Position numbers and translations under genes: made by a program
Part shown: positions 28,388 to 37,628 of the stretch, one piece after another
Layout of the letters: each line of letters opens with the position of its first letter
Position numbering within the stretch: the first letter of the stretch is position 1
NCBI GenBank assembly: GCA_016771945.1
Contig: QZLF01000002.1
Span: 62,001-126,000 of the forward strand
DNA: 64,000 bases
Source of the DNA: Candidatus Leucobacter sulfamidivorax
GTDB lineage: Bacteria; Actinomycetota; Actinomycetes; Actinomycetales; Microbacteriaceae
Direction: 5' to 3'
The notes under the pieces: model-generated
What the model was told of the DNA's origin: nothing
Databases searched by the model: none
Seen by the model: only the letters and a program-made list of their open reading frames with translations

Positions 28388-29596
28388 ATGCCGAACCGCG
28401 AGGCGCACGAGGCCGCGATGCGGCGCGCGCTCGCGATCGCCGAGCAGGGTCCCGCCGATGATCCGAACCCGCGGGTGGGCTGCGTGATCCTCGACGCCGA
28501 GGGTCGCCCCGTCGCAGAGGGCTGGCATCGCGGATCCGGCACCCCCCACGCCGAGGTCGAGGCGCTCGGGCGGCTGAGCCCCGAGCAGCGCGACCGTATC
28601 GGCGAGCTCACCGCGGTCGTCACCCTGGAGCCCTGCAACCACACCGGCCGCACCGGCCCCTGCGCGGTCGCGCTCGCCGAGACCGGGATCGGCGCGGTGG
28701 TCTACGCACTGGACGATCCGGGCGAGGTCTCGGGCGGCGGGGCCGACGCTCTGCGCGCCGCGGGCGTCGCGGTGACCGGCGGCGTGCTGGCCGAGGAGGC
28801 CCGCGAGCTCATCGCTCCCTGGCTCGCGCGGCAGGATCATCTCACGGATCCGAGCCCGGGACGGACTCGGGACGCCGCGAGCGAAGCCGAGAAATCGGCT
28901 TCGCTCCAAGCACGGCGTCCACACGTCACCGTGAAGTGGGCGCAGACCCTCGACGGTCGCGCCGCGGCGGCCGACGGCAGCAGCCAGTGGATCACTGGGG
29001 TCGACGCCCGCGGCGACGTGCACCGCAGGCGGGCCGAGGCCGACGCGATCCTCGTGGGCACCGGCACCCTCCTCGCCGACGATCCCGCCCTCACCGCCCG
29101 CGCCGAGACCGGCGGCCTGCTGGTCCCGGCCGAGCAGCAGCCCGTGCCGGTGGTGCTCGGCCGCCGCCCGATCCCGAGCGGCGCGCGGATCCTGGAGCAT
29201 CCGGCGCTCGCGGCCCGCGGACTCGCCGAACCGATCCGCCTCACGGGCGACGACCTCGCGGCCGATCTCGCCGAGCTGCACGAGCGCGGCATCCGCCGCC
29301 TCTTCGTCGAGGGGGGACCTGCCGTCGCGAGCTCGCTCATCGCGGCGGGCCTCGTCGACGAGGTGCTGATCTACCTGGCGCCGGCGCTGCTGGGCGGGCC
29401 GCGGCTCGCGCTCGGCGACATCGGCGTCGCCGACATGTCCGGCATCCGGCGCCTGCGCATCCTCCACCTGGCGCAGTTGGGCGCCGACCTGCTCGTGAAG
29501 GCCGCGCTCGAACCGGCGGCCGTGCCGCCAGCACCCGCCGCGCCCGGCGCATCCGCCACTCCGACCACCCCCACCACCGCCGAGAAGGAGCACTGA
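28388..29596 (+). CDS. ribD: Bifunctional riboflavin deaminase/reductase RibD
   Basis: This is a 402-residue enzyme with an N-terminal pyrimidine deaminase (zinc ligands in HAEVEALG and in EPCNHTGRTGPCAVAL) and a C-terminal reductase (VTVKWAQTLDGRAAAADGSSQWITG, GTGTLLADDPALTAR, LFVEGGPAVASSLIAAGLVDE). It performs two consecutive steps of riboflavin synthesis. The ATG at 28388 is used; a GTG sits four codons upstream in frame. Between the domains is an unusual insert (residues about 155-178, DPSPGRTRDAASEAEKSASL) encoded by a large DNA hairpin. Its TGA overlaps the ribE ATG by one base. Confidence 0.94.
   Translation: MPNREAHEAAMRRALAIAEQGPADDPNPRVGCVILDAEGRPVAEGWHRGSGTPHAEVEALGRLSPEQRDRIGELTAVVTLEPCNHTGRTGPCAVALAETGIGAVVYALDDPGEVSGGGADALRAAGVAVTGGVLAEEARELIAPWLARQDHLTDPSPGRTRDAASEAEKSASLQARRPHVTVKWAQTLDGRAAAADGSSQWITGVDARGDVHRRRAEADAILVGTGTLLADDPALTARAETGGLLVPAEQQPVPVVLGRRPIPSGARILEHPALAARGLAEPIRLTGDDLAADLAELHERGIRRLFVEGGPAVASSLIAAGLVDEVLIYLAPALLGGPRLALGDIGVADMSGIRRLRILHLAQLGADLLVKAALEPAAVPPAPAAPGASATPTTPTTAEKEH
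28871..28919. repeat. Long hairpin embedded in the ribD coding sequence
   Basis: GAGCGAAGCCGA (28879-28890), loop GAAA, TCGGCTTCGCTC (28895-28906) form a perfect 12-bp stem. An outer 7-bp stem GACGCCG (28871-28877) with CGGCGTC (28913-28919) encloses it. The segment encodes the linker between the two RibD domains. Confidence 0.75.
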
Positions 29597-30267
29597 TGTT
29601 CACCGGACTCATCGAGGAGGTCGGCGAGATCGTCGCCGTCGAACCCGTGGGCGATTCGCTGCGGCTCACCGTGCGCGGCCCGATCGTGACGGCCGACGCC
29701 GGGCACGGCGACTCCATCCAGGTCTCGGGCGTCTGCCTGACCGTCATCGAGCAGGGCACCGCCGCCGACGGCGCCGGCACCTTCACCGCCGACGTCATGG
29801 AGCAGTCGGTGCGCATGTCGACGCTCGGCGAGCTCGCCCCGGGCGACCGCGTCAACCTCGAGCGCGCCGCCCGCGTCGACAGCCGCCTCGGCGGGCACAT
29901 CGTGCAGGGCCACGTCGACGGCACGGCCCGGCTGCTGTCGGTCACGCCGCATGACAATTGGAAGACGCTGCGCTTCGCGCTCGATCCCGCACTCGCACCG
30001 CTCCTCGTAGACAAGGGCTCGGTGACGCTCTCCGGCGTCTCGCTCACGGTCTCGAGCATCTCCGGGCCGGCGGATCCGCAGCCCTGGTTCGAGGTGTCGC
30101 TGATCCCCGAGACGCTGTCGGCGACCACCCTCGGCGCCCTCGCCCCGGGCGACCGCGTCAACCTCGAGACCGACATCCTCGCCCGTCACGTGCAGCGCAT
30201 GCTGCAGTTCGCAGACCCCACCGACCCCACCGCCCCCGCAGGAAATCACGAAGGAACCCCCGCATGA
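29596..30267 (+). CDS. ribE: Riboflavin synthase, alpha chain
   Basis: This is a 223-residue protein made of two homologous lumazine-binding domains. The first begins MFTGLIEEVGEIVAVEPVGDSLRLTVRGP with DSIQVSGVCLTV; the second includes HIVQGHVDGTARLLS, SVTLSGVSLTV and the closing NLETDILARHVQRM. It dismutates 6,7-dimethyl-8-ribityllumazine to riboflavin. Its ATG overlaps the ribD stop and its TGA overlaps the next ATG (ATGA), so the operon is tightly coupled. A Pro/Thr-rich tail of about 20 residues follows the second domain. Confidence 0.95.
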   Translation: MFTGLIEEVGEIVAVEPVGDSLRLTVRGPIVTADAGHGDSIQVSGVCLTVIEQGTAADGAGTFTADVMEQSVRMSTLGELAPGDRVNLERAARVDSRLGGHIVQGHVDGTARLLSVTPHDNWKTLRFALDPALAPLLVDKGSVTLSGVSLTVSSISGPADPQPWFEVSLIPETLSATTLGALAPGDRVNLETDILARHVQRMLQFADPTDPTAPAGNHEGTPA

Positions 30268-30899
30268 CCACCCCTGGCATCAGCACCATCGAAGAGGCCA
30301 TCGCCGCCATCAAGGCCGGTCGCCCGGCCATCGTCGCCGACGACGAGAACCGGGAGAACGAGGGCGACGTGATCCTCTCGGCCGAGCTCGCGAGCCCCGA
30401 GTGGGTGGCCTGGAGCGTGCGCAACTCGTCGGGCCTGCTCTGCGCGCCGATGTCGAACGCGATCGCCGACCAGCTCGACCTGCCGATGATGGTGGAGCGC
30501 AACGAGGACGTGCGCGGCACCGCCTACACGGTGACGGTCGACGCCGCCGAGGGCGTCACCACGGGCATCAGCGCGAGCGACCGCACCACGACGCTGCGCG
30601 CCCTCGCGAACCCCGCCGCCGAGCCCGACGACGTGCGCCGCCCGGGGCATGTGCTTCCGCTGCGCGCCGTCGACGGCGGGGTGCGCGCCCGCGCGGGCCA
30701 CACCGAGGCCTCGGTCGAGCTCATGCGGCTCGCGGGCCTGCGCCCGGTCGCCATGATCGCCGAGATCGTCGCCGAGGACGGCGAGATGATGCGCCTGCCC
30801 GGGCTCATCGAGCTGGGCGCCGCCGAGGGCGTGCCCGTGGTGACGATCGAGCAGCTCATCGCCTACCTCGACGAGCACGACCCCGAGGGCGCCCGGTAG
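30264..30899 (+). CDS. ribB: 3,4-dihydroxy-2-butanone-4-phosphate synthase (RibB part of a probable RibBA)
   Basis: This is a 211-residue DHBP synthase domain. Diagnostic stretches are [19 protein letters not shown] (the acidic active-site loop), [45 protein letters not shown] and [24 protein letters not shown]. It converts ribulose 5-phosphate to DHBP and formate. In most actinobacteria this domain is fused to GTP cyclohydrolase II. Here a TAG follows EHDPEGAR, and the cyclohydrolase lies in another frame 47 bases later. After the stop, the same frame still reads [12 protein letters not shown], which looks coding, so the split may reflect one missing base. Confidence 0.88.
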   Translation: MTTPGISTIEEAIAAIKAGRPAIVADDENRENEGDVILSAELASPEWVAWSVRNSSGLLCAPMSNAIADQLDLPMMVERNEDVRGTAYTVTVDAAEGVTTGISASDRTTTLRALANPAAEPDDVRRPGHVLPLRAVDGGVRARAGHTEASVELMRLAGLRPVAMIAEIVAEDGEMMRLPGLIELGAAEGVPVVTIEQLIAYLDEHDPEGAR

Positions 30900-30946
30900 G
30901 CGGGGCCGCTCGCCCACCGCCAGGTCAGCCTGCGCGCCGACACCTC

Positions 30947-31537
30947 GTGCCGACCGAGCACGGCGAGTTCCGCATGCGCGCCTACCGCGACCGCCGCGCC
31001 GGCATCGATCACGTCGCGCTGATCTCCACGAGCGGCACCGACCGCCTGCCCGAGGAGGGCTGCCTCGTGCGCGTGCACTCCGAGTGCATCACGGGCGAGG
31101 CCTTCGGCTCGCTCAAGTGCGAGTGCGGGCCGCAGCTGCACGCCGCGATGGATCTCATCCACGAGCGCGGCGGCGTCATCATCTACCTGCGCGGCCAGGA
31201 GGGCCGCGGCATCGGCCTCGCGAACAAGCTGCGCGCGTACCAGCTGCAGGAGTCGGGCGTCGACACCCTGGACGCGAACCTGCAGCTGGGGCTGCCGGCC
31301 GATGCGCGCGACTACACCGCGGCCGCCGAGATCCTCGCCGACATGGGCCTCAGCCGCGTGCGCCTGCTCACCAACAACCCCGACAAGGTGGATCAGCTCG
31401 AGCAGCGCGGCGTGACCGTGATCGAGCGGGTGCCGCTGCACGTCGGCTTCACCGAGCAGAACGCGGGCTACGTGCAGACGAAGCGCGACCGGATGGGGCA
31501 CCAGTTCCCCGGCACCCCCGAGGAGGACGCACGATGA
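30947..31537 (+). CDS. ribA: GTP cyclohydrolase II (RibA part of a probable RibBA)
   Basis: This is about 196 residues if started at GTG 30947: [27 protein letters not shown]. The zinc site is Cys-x10-Cys-x-Cys in [22 protein letters not shown]. The catalytic region is [22 protein letters not shown] and the end region [29 protein letters not shown]. It opens GTP to the pyrimidine precursor of riboflavin. No good ribosome site precedes the GTG, and homology begins right at it, so a frameshifted RibBA fusion is the likelier original form. Its TGA overlaps ribH (ATGA). Confidence 0.85.
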   Translation: MPTEHGEFRMRAYRDRRAGIDHVALISTSGTDRLPEEGCLVRVHSECITGEAFGSLKCECGPQLHAAMDLIHERGGVIIYLRGQEGRGIGLANKLRAYQLQESGVDTLDANLQLGLPADARDYTAAAEILADMGLSRVRLLTNNPDKVDQLEQRGVTVIERVPLHVGFTEQNAGYVQTKRDRMGHQFPGTPEEDAR

Positions 31538-32025
31538 GCGGACACGGAGCCCCCGAGCTGAAGGTCGACGCGCAGGGCCTGCGCGTCGCGGTGATCGCCG
31601 GCAGCTGGCACGGCGAGGTGATGGGCGGGCTGATCAAGGGCGCCCGCGAGACGATCGTGGCCGCGGGGGCGGATCACACCCTCTTCCGCGTCGCCGGCGC
31701 CTTCGAGCTGCCGCTCGCGGCGCAGGCGGCCCTCACCGACGGCGGCTTCGATGCGGCGGTTTGCCTCGGGGTCATCATCCGGGGCGGCACCCCGCACTTC
31801 GAGTACATCTCGAGCGCGGTGACCGACGGGCTCACCCGCGTGCAGCTCGACACCGGGCGGCCCGTCGGCTTCGGCGTGCTCACGACCGACGATGAGCAGC
31901 AGGCGCTGGATCGCGCGGGGCTCCCGGGTTCCGCGGAGTCGAAGGGCGTCGAGGCCGCCGAGGCGGCCCTGCAGCTCGCGGTCGTCGCCCGGCGCATCCG
32001 CGTCGGCGACGCGCCCGCGGCCTGA
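31534..32025 (+). CDS. ribH: 6,7-dimethyl-8-ribityllumazine synthase
   Basis: This is a 163-residue lumazine synthase: [68 protein letters not shown] (with the catalytic-site His in PHFEYI), and [19 protein letters not shown]. It condenses DHBP with the aminopyrimidine and forms icosahedral or pentameric assemblies. Last gene of the rib operon, overlapping ribA by four bases. Confidence 0.95.
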   Translation: MSGHGAPELKVDAQGLRVAVIAGSWHGEVMGGLIKGARETIVAAGADHTLFRVAGAFELPLAAQAALTDGGFDAAVCLGVIIRGGTPHFEYISSAVTDGLTRVQLDTGRPVGFGVLTTDDEQQALDRAGLPGSAESKGVEAAEAALQLAVVARRIRVGDAPAA

Positions 32026-32147
32026 ACCGGGCGGATTCTGCGTCTTACGCGCGGAATGGCGGGTGCTCGCGAAGCAATGCCCGGGGTACTCACGAGACTC
32101 CCAGGCATTCAGCAGATGTTTCAGTTCGCACGGCTAGGGTGTGAGTC

Positions 32148-34061
32148 GTGCCACGTGAATCGAAGCGACGCGAGGACGCCGTCCCCCGGGGCCCGCGCGC
32201 CTCGCTGAAGCAGCTGATCCCCTATCTCCTCGAGCAGCGCGGGCGCTTCGCCTTCATCGCCGCCCTCAGTGTGGCCGGCGCGCTCTTCTCGCTCGCCCAG
32301 CCCCTGCTCGTCGGCGCCGTCATCGAGCGCGTGCAGAACTCGGCCCCCCTCGACTGGCTGCTGTGGGCGCTGCTCTTCTTCGTGCTCGCGAGCGCGCTCG
32401 CGAGCGGTTACCAGCACTACCTGCTGCAGTGCATGGGCGAGGGCGTGGTGTTCTCGTCGCGGCGACGGCTCATCGCGAAGATCCTGCACCTGCCGATCTC
32501 CGAGTTCGACCGGCGCCGCACGGGCGACCTCGTCTCCCGCGTCGGCTCGGACACGACGCTGCTGCGCGCCGTGCTGACGCAGGGCCTCGTCGAGTCGATC
32601 GGCGGCGTGCTGCTCTTCGTCGGCGCCCTCATCGGCATGCTCGTCATCGACCCGCTGCTGTTCGCCGTGACCTTCGGGGTCGTTCTCGTCGCGCTCATCG
32701 TGGTGGTCGGGCTGTCCTCGCGGATCCGCCCCGCCGTCGCACGTGCGCAGGAGAAGGTCGGCGACCTCGCCGCCGCCGTGGACCGCGCGATCGGCTCGGT
32801 GCGCACGATCCGCGCGGCGGGGGCCGACGGGCGCGAGCAGGTCGAGATCGAGGCCCAGGCCGAGGGCGCCTACCGCCTGGGGCTCAAGGTCGCGCGCATC
32901 TCGGCGCTCATCGTGCCGATCTCCTTCATCGCCATGCAGGTGTCGTTCCTCGCGGTGCTCGGCATCGGCGGCTACCGCGTCGCGACCGGCGCGATCACCG
33001 TGGCGCAGCTCGTCACCTTCATCATCTTCCTCTTCATGATGATCATGCCGCTCGGCCAGGCCTTCGGCGCGATCTCGGCCGTCAACCAGGCGCTCGGCGC
33101 GCTCGGCCGCATCCAGGAGATCACCGCGCTCCCCGTCGAGACCGCGCGGGACGCCGAGCTCTCGCCGGCAGGCGCGATCCTGCCGCTCGCGGAGGCGAGC
33201 CGCGACGACGCCCCGGCGATCCGCTTCGACCGCGTCGGCTTCGCCTACCGCTCGGCGGCGCCCGACCGGGTGGACGCCCGGCAGCTCGTCCGCGGCACCG
33301 GCCGCGGCGCCCGGCGCGACGCCGAGGCCGCTCCCGCGCCGATCGTCGAGACGCCAGTGCTGCACGACGTCAGCTTCGAGGTGCCGCGCGGCATGCGCGT
33401 CGCGCTCGTCGGCCCATCGGGGGCGGGCAAGTCGACGATCCTCGGGCTCGTCGAGCGCTTCTACGATCCCGACAGCGGCACGGTGTCGCTGCACGGGGCG
33501 GATCTGCGCAGCCTCGACCGCGCCGAGCTGCGCCGGCAGCTCGGCTACGTCGAGCAGGACGCCCCCGTCCTCGCCGGATCCCTGCGCGAGAACCTGCGTC
33601 TCGGCGCCCCCGAGGCGAGCGACGGCGAGTGCGAGCGGGTGCTGCGCGCGGTGAACCTCGGCGGGCTGCTCGACCGCACCGCGACCCAGGCCGGGCTCGC
33701 GAATCCGCTCGACGCCCAGGTCGGCGAGCGCGGCATCATGCTCTCGGGCGGCGAGAAGCAGCGCCTCGCGATCGCGCGGGCCCTGCTGACGGCGCCGCCG
33801 ATCCTGCTGCTCGACGAGTCGACGGCGAGCCTCGACGGAGTGAACGAGCGGCTCATGCGCGAGGCGCTCGACTCGGTGGCGACGGGCCGCACCCTCGTCG
33901 TGATCGCGCATCGCCTGTCGACCGTGGTCGACAGCGACCGCATCATCGTGCTCGACCAGGGGCGCGTGGTGGGCCAGGGCACGCACGCGGAGCTCATCGA
34001 GAGCGTGCCGCTCTATCGCGAACTCGCCCGCCACCAGCTGCTCGTGCCCGAGGGCGAGTAG
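32148..34061 (+). CDS. ABC exporter, fused permease and ATPase
   Basis: This is a 637-residue half-transporter. Six helices lie within residues about 25-330; the ATPase domain has Walker A GPSGAGKSTILGLVERF, Q-loop YVEQDAPVL, signature LSGGEKQRLAIARALL, Walker B ILLLDESTASLD and IAHRLSTVVDS. Between the first strand of the ATPase (RFDRVGFAYRS) and the next (PVLHDVSFEVP) there is a 35-residue Arg/Ala-rich insert that the other exporter at 17240 lacks. The start is GTG, seven bases after TAGGGT, suggesting a leaderless transcript. Substrate unknown. Confidence 0.9.
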   Translation: MPRESKRREDAVPRGPRASLKQLIPYLLEQRGRFAFIAALSVAGALFSLAQPLLVGAVIERVQNSAPLDWLLWALLFFVLASALASGYQHYLLQCMGEGVVFSSRRRLIAKILHLPISEFDRRRTGDLVSRVGSDTTLLRAVLTQGLVESIGGVLLFVGALIGMLVIDPLLFAVTFGVVLVALIVVVGLSSRIRPAVARAQEKVGDLAAAVDRAIGSVRTIRAAGADGREQVEIEAQAEGAYRLGLKVARISALIVPISFIAMQVSFLAVLGIGGYRVATGAITVAQLVTFIIFLFMMIMPLGQAFGAISAVNQALGALGRIQEITALPVETARDAELSPAGAILPLAEASRDDAPAIRFDRVGFAYRSAAPDRVDARQLVRGTGRGARRDAEAAPAPIVETPVLHDVSFEVPRGMRVALVGPSGAGKSTILGLVERFYDPDSGTVSLHGADLRSLDRAELRRQLGYVEQDAPVLAGSLRENLRLGAPEASDGECERVLRAVNLGGLLDRTATQAGLANPLDAQVGERGIMLSGGEKQRLAIARALLTAPPILLLDESTASLDGVNERLMREALDSVATGRTLVVIAHRLSTVVDSDRIIVLDQGRVVGQGTHAELIESVPLYRELARHQLLVPEGE

Positions 34062-34086
34062 CGCCATACGGTCTCGCCTTCCCGAA

Positions 34087-34140
34087 GAGTTGGCGCGGAT
34101 GTGCAGCTGCGCACTGAATACTGCACATCCGCGCCAACTC
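34087..34140. terminator. Large perfect inverted repeat between convergent genes
   Basis: GAGTTGGCGCGGATGTGCAG (34087-34106) and its exact complement at 34121-34140 form 20-bp arms with a 14-base loop. The site sits between the stops of the ABC exporter and the minus-strand envelope gene, so bidirectional termination is likely, but there is no T-tract; it may also be a dispersed repeat. Confidence 0.65.
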
Positions 34141-34179
34141 CTCGTAGGGGACGTCGCGCACCGCTACTCATCGGCACTG

Positions 34180-34764
34180 CTACTCGTCGGCACCGATGCT
34201 CTCGACGAGCTCGGAGAGCGCGGGGCGGTAGTCCTCGAACCAGCCCGAGGCGTCGACCTCGGCGTCGATGTACAGCGGACCCTCCGGAGCGTCCAGCACC
34301 CCGGTGAGCCCGTTCCCCGTGGCGACGTGCCGCAGCTCGAGGCCCGAGCTCAGCGTCTCGCTCATCACCGGCACGGCGGCGGAATCCCCCGCCCCCTGTT
34401 CGAAGAACGCCTCGACATCGGCCTCCGGCGCGGTCGTCAGCTCGACCGCGAGCACCCGGTCGGGCGAGTGCAGCAGCAGCCCGTCGGCGGTCGGCCGCAC
34501 GGCCCACCCCTCGCGCGGGGTCACCGATACCCCCGCCTCGGGCACGGCGAACACCCGCGCCCCGTCGGCGATCTCGATCGCGCGCGCGGAGCTCAGACCC
34601 GGCCAGACGAGCAGGGCCACCAGCGCGACGGTGCAGGCGAGGCCGAGCACGGCGGCGGCCAGGGCCGACCAGAACGCGGCGCGGCGCGATCCGCCCCCGG
34701 CCCCGGCGCCTCTCCCGTTCACAGGCCCGTTCTCGTTCACGGCCCCGTTCCCGACCCCGGTCAT
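34180..34764 (-). CDS. Membrane-anchored extracytoplasmic protein, unknown function
   Basis: This is a 194-residue protein with a short Gly/Asn-rich cytoplasmic N-terminus, one transmembrane helix (FWSALAAAVLGLACTVALVALLVWPGL) and an external domain of about 130 residues (GVSVTPREGWAVRPTADGLLLHSPDRVLAVELTTA, SGLELRHVATGNGLTGVLDAPEGPLYIDAEVD). The external part resembles small secreted proteins that fold as a beta sandwich; no catalytic motif is seen. Its ATG overlaps the deacetylase stop (ATGA), so the two are translationally coupled and probably act together at the cell surface. Confidence 0.75.
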   Translation of the reverse strand: MTGVGNGAVNENGPVNGRGAGAGGGSRRAAFWSALAAAVLGLACTVALVALLVWPGLSSARAIEIADGARVFAVPEAGVSVTPREGWAVRPTADGLLLHSPDRVLAVELTTAPEADVEAFFEQGAGDSAAVPVMSETLSSGLELRHVATGNGLTGVLDAPEGPLYIDAEVDASGWFEDYRPALSELVESIGADE

Positions 34765-36417
34765 CGCGAACTCACCCGCCCCGCCGGCACGCTGCCGCCG
34801 AAGAGCTCGGACACCGTGACGGGCTCGAAGCCCCGGTCGCGCAGTCCCTCGACGATCGCCGGGGCCGCCGTGACGCTGTCGAGATGCGTGTCGTGGAAGA
34901 GGACGATGCCGCCGGGCGAGACGCCGTTCACGGCGCGGTCGATGAGCACGTCGACGCCGGGGCGCCGCCAGTCGTTCGTGTCCACGCTCCAGAGGATCGC
35001 GGGCATGCCGACCGCGTCGATCACCGCCGCGTTCACCGCGCCGTAGGGCGGGCGGAACATGGTGACCGGCACGCCCGCGGTCTGCTCGATCAGCGCCGCC
35101 GCATCGCGCACCTGGGCGCGCGCGGCCGCGGCGCTCAGCGTGGTGAGATCGGGGTGGCTCATGGTGTGGCTCGCGACCTCGTGCCCCTCGGCGACGGTGC
35201 GGCGCACGGTGTCGGCGCCGCCCGGCACCGCGCTGCCGATCAGGAAGAAGGTCGCCGAGGCCCGCTGCGCGGCGAGGGCGTCGAGCAGCTGCGGGGTGTA
35301 GCCCGAGGGCCCGTCGTCGTAGGTGAGCGCGACGCAGGGCACGAGCGAGCAGTCGATCGGCACGCTCGTGGCCGGGGCCGGGACTCCCGCGAAGGGCTGC
35401 CCCGCCTGCTCGGCGAGCGCGCGCCACTCGGGCGCGGTCCATTCGAGCGCCGTCTCGGCGTCGACGATGAGCGGCAGCGCCTCGGCGGTCGCCTCGATGT
35501 CGAGGCCCGCGAGCTCCGGCGAGGCGATGCCCGGCGCCAGCACGACGAGCAGGCCGCCATCCGCGGGATTCGCCGGGTCCGGCATCGCCGTCCGCAGGGC
35601 GTCCGCGGCGAGCGCGAGCTGCGTCTCGTCGGGCTCCGCGACCGGCGCCGTGCTCAGGCCGCCGGCCCGCTGCCGCAGCAGCTCGACGGCGCCGCCACAG
35701 CTCGTCCGGGGCGGCCTCGCTCCACCGGTTCATCCCCTCGGTCACCGTGCCGGTGGAGACGTCGACCAGGAGCGCATGGGTCTCGTCGCCCGCCACCCCG
35801 TCCGGCCCGCCCGTGACCACGCGCAGCGTCACGCCGATCGTGTGCCCGAACGCGGCGGTCAGCTCGCACGTGACCGCGATGCCGACGCCGCCGACGGGGC
35901 CGGTCTCGGGGCGGCTCAGCACCTCGGCCGCGGGCCAGACGGCCGAGCCCGGCACGCAGCCGCGATCGGCGAGCCCCGAGCCCGCCGGATAGGCCTGCGG
36001 AGCATAGGCCAGGCCGGTGGCCGCGATCGCGGAGCGCAGCAGCCCGTCCACCCGTTCGTTGAAGGCCGGCGCGCCCGGGATGAGCACGTAGCGCGCGGCG
36101 AATGCCAGGGCGTCGTTGCGCAGGCGGCCCGGCACGAGGCCGAGGGAGGTCGCATCGAGACCGGCGGCCGGGGCCGCGACGGGCGGGGCCTCCACGGGAG
36201 AGACGAGCTGATCCGCCCCTTCGCCCGCGGGATCGGGGGCGGCGGGATCCGCCGGGTCCGCAACGCTCGGATCGGCGAGGCTCACTCCGGGGATCACCCG
36301 CGCCGGAGGGGGCTCCCAGCCGGGCACGGCCTCGGGCGCGCAGCCGACGAGGAGCACGCAGAGGGGCGTCGCGGCCGCGAGGACGCAGGCGAGCGCGCGG
36401 ATCCGCCCCCGTCTCAC
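34761..36417 (-). pseudogene. Polysaccharide deacetylase lipoprotein, one frameshift
   Basis: The N-terminal frame (36417 to about 35695) starts with a lipoprotein signal (ACVLAAATPLCVLLVGCAPEA, lipobox LVGC) and an extracellular DUF3298-like region. After a shift near 35686-35698 the second frame continues AVELLRQRAGGLSTAPVAEPDETQ and carries a complete NodB domain: TYDDGPS, SHTMSHP (metal-binding His pair), FRPPYGAVN, WSVDTNDW and ILFHDTH. The total length is 1657 bases, one more than a multiple of three. The enzyme would remove N-acetyl groups from cell-wall glycans at the outer membrane face. The intact catalytic motifs argue for a sequencing indel or very recent mutation. Confidence 0.78.
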
Positions 36418-36482
36418 GCGCAGCTCCCCGGCATCGGCGACCCTCCAGGCTGTCCGGGGCGATCCGCCCTCCCGTCAGCAGA

Positions 36483-37595
36483 CTACCGCGCCGGCTCCCT
36501 CGCGAAGAGCCACTCCAGTCTCGGTTCGATCACGGGTCGGAGCGCCCGCGCGACCCAGCCGGTCGAGAGCACGACCGCGATCGCGACGGCGACGGCCACG
36601 AGGATCAGCACGCCGCCCTCACCGAGACGGCCGATCGCGCGCACGGCGCCGGTCTCGCGCAGCGTCCAGATGATCGGCCCGTGCAGCAGGTAGACGTAGA
36701 GGGTGCGCGTGCCCCAGGTCGAGACGAAGCCGCGGGCGCGCGGGATCACGATGACGAGCGCCAGCGTCATCGCCGCGGCGATCACGAGCAGCGCCGTACG
36801 GACTCCGACGCCCGCGAGCGCGAGCTGCCACCAGGCGTCGGGCGACCAGTCGCCGATCGCCCCCTCGCCGCCGAGCAGAGCGGCGTAGTCGCGGTTCCAG
36901 GTGATCCAGGAGTCGATCCGCCAGAAGTCTCGCAGCCCGGGCAGCGCGACGAGCACCGCGACGACCGCGGCGAAGACCCCCCAGGCCGCAGCGGTGAGAG
37001 CCGGTCCCGGACGCAGGAAGCGCTCGCGCTCGAACCAGCCGCGCTCTCGCGCGAGCCACGCGCCGACGAAGAACGGCAGCAGGCACAGGGTGCGCTGCGC
37101 CGAGAACGCCGTGCCGATCGCCGGGCTCAGCCCCGCGGCGAGCGCGATGATCACCGACACGACGAACGGGTGCCGCAGCCGCGCGATGTAGGGCAGCAGG
37201 ATGCGCATCGTGGCAAGGGTGACGAGGAACCACAGGGTCCAGGCCGGGGCGACGAGCCAGTTCCGGCCCGGTGGATCGCCCTCGGCGAAGAGGCGGATGA
37301 GCGCCCAGATGCCCTCCCACAGCAGCCAGGTGACGATGAGCTGCACGACCGAGCGCGCGATGCGCGGGCTCGCCTCGGCCTTCGAGAACGCCCCGGTCAG
37401 CGCGATGAACGCCGGCATGTGGAACAGGTAGATGAAGACGTACAGCCCGTAGCCGAAGGCCGTCTCGCCGCGCACGGTCGCGATCGCGTGCCCGATCACG
37501 ACGAGCGCGATGAGCGCGAAGCGCGCGTTGTCCCACAGCGCGACCCTGCCCCGCCCGATCGGGGGCGGCGGCGTCCGGGCCTCGCTCGCCGTCAT
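36483..37595 (-). CDS. Acyltransferase-3 family membrane protein
   Basis: This is a 370-residue polytopic protein with about ten hydrophobic segments. The N-terminal WDNARFALIALVVIGHAIATVRGE holds the family's conserved Arg and His (RxxA...GH), and the C-terminal WGTRTLYVYLLHGPIIWTLRE matches the YLLH motif. Members O-acetylate surface polysaccharides, peptidoglycan or lipids. It is 33 bases downstream of the heme oxygenase gene and 65 bases upstream of the deacetylase, suggesting an envelope-modification group with the following two genes. Confidence 0.85.
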   Translation of the reverse strand: MTASEARTPPPPIGRGRVALWDNARFALIALVVIGHAIATVRGETAFGYGLYVFIYLFHMPAFIALTGAFSKAEASPRIARSVVQLIVTWLLWEGIWALIRLFAEGDPPGRNWLVAPAWTLWFLVTLATMRILLPYIARLRHPFVVSVIIALAAGLSPAIGTAFSAQRTLCLLPFFVGAWLARERGWFERERFLRPGPALTAAAWGVFAAVVAVLVALPGLRDFWRIDSWITWNRDYAALLGGEGAIGDWSPDAWWQLALAGVGVRTALLVIAAAMTLALVIVIPRARGFVSTWGTRTLYVYLLHGPIIWTLRETGAVRAIGRLGEGGVLILVAVAVAIAVVLSTGWVARALRPVIEPRLEWLFAREPAR

Positions 37596-37628
37596 GGCGC
37601 GGGGCGGATCGCGACGGGCCGCTGCCGC

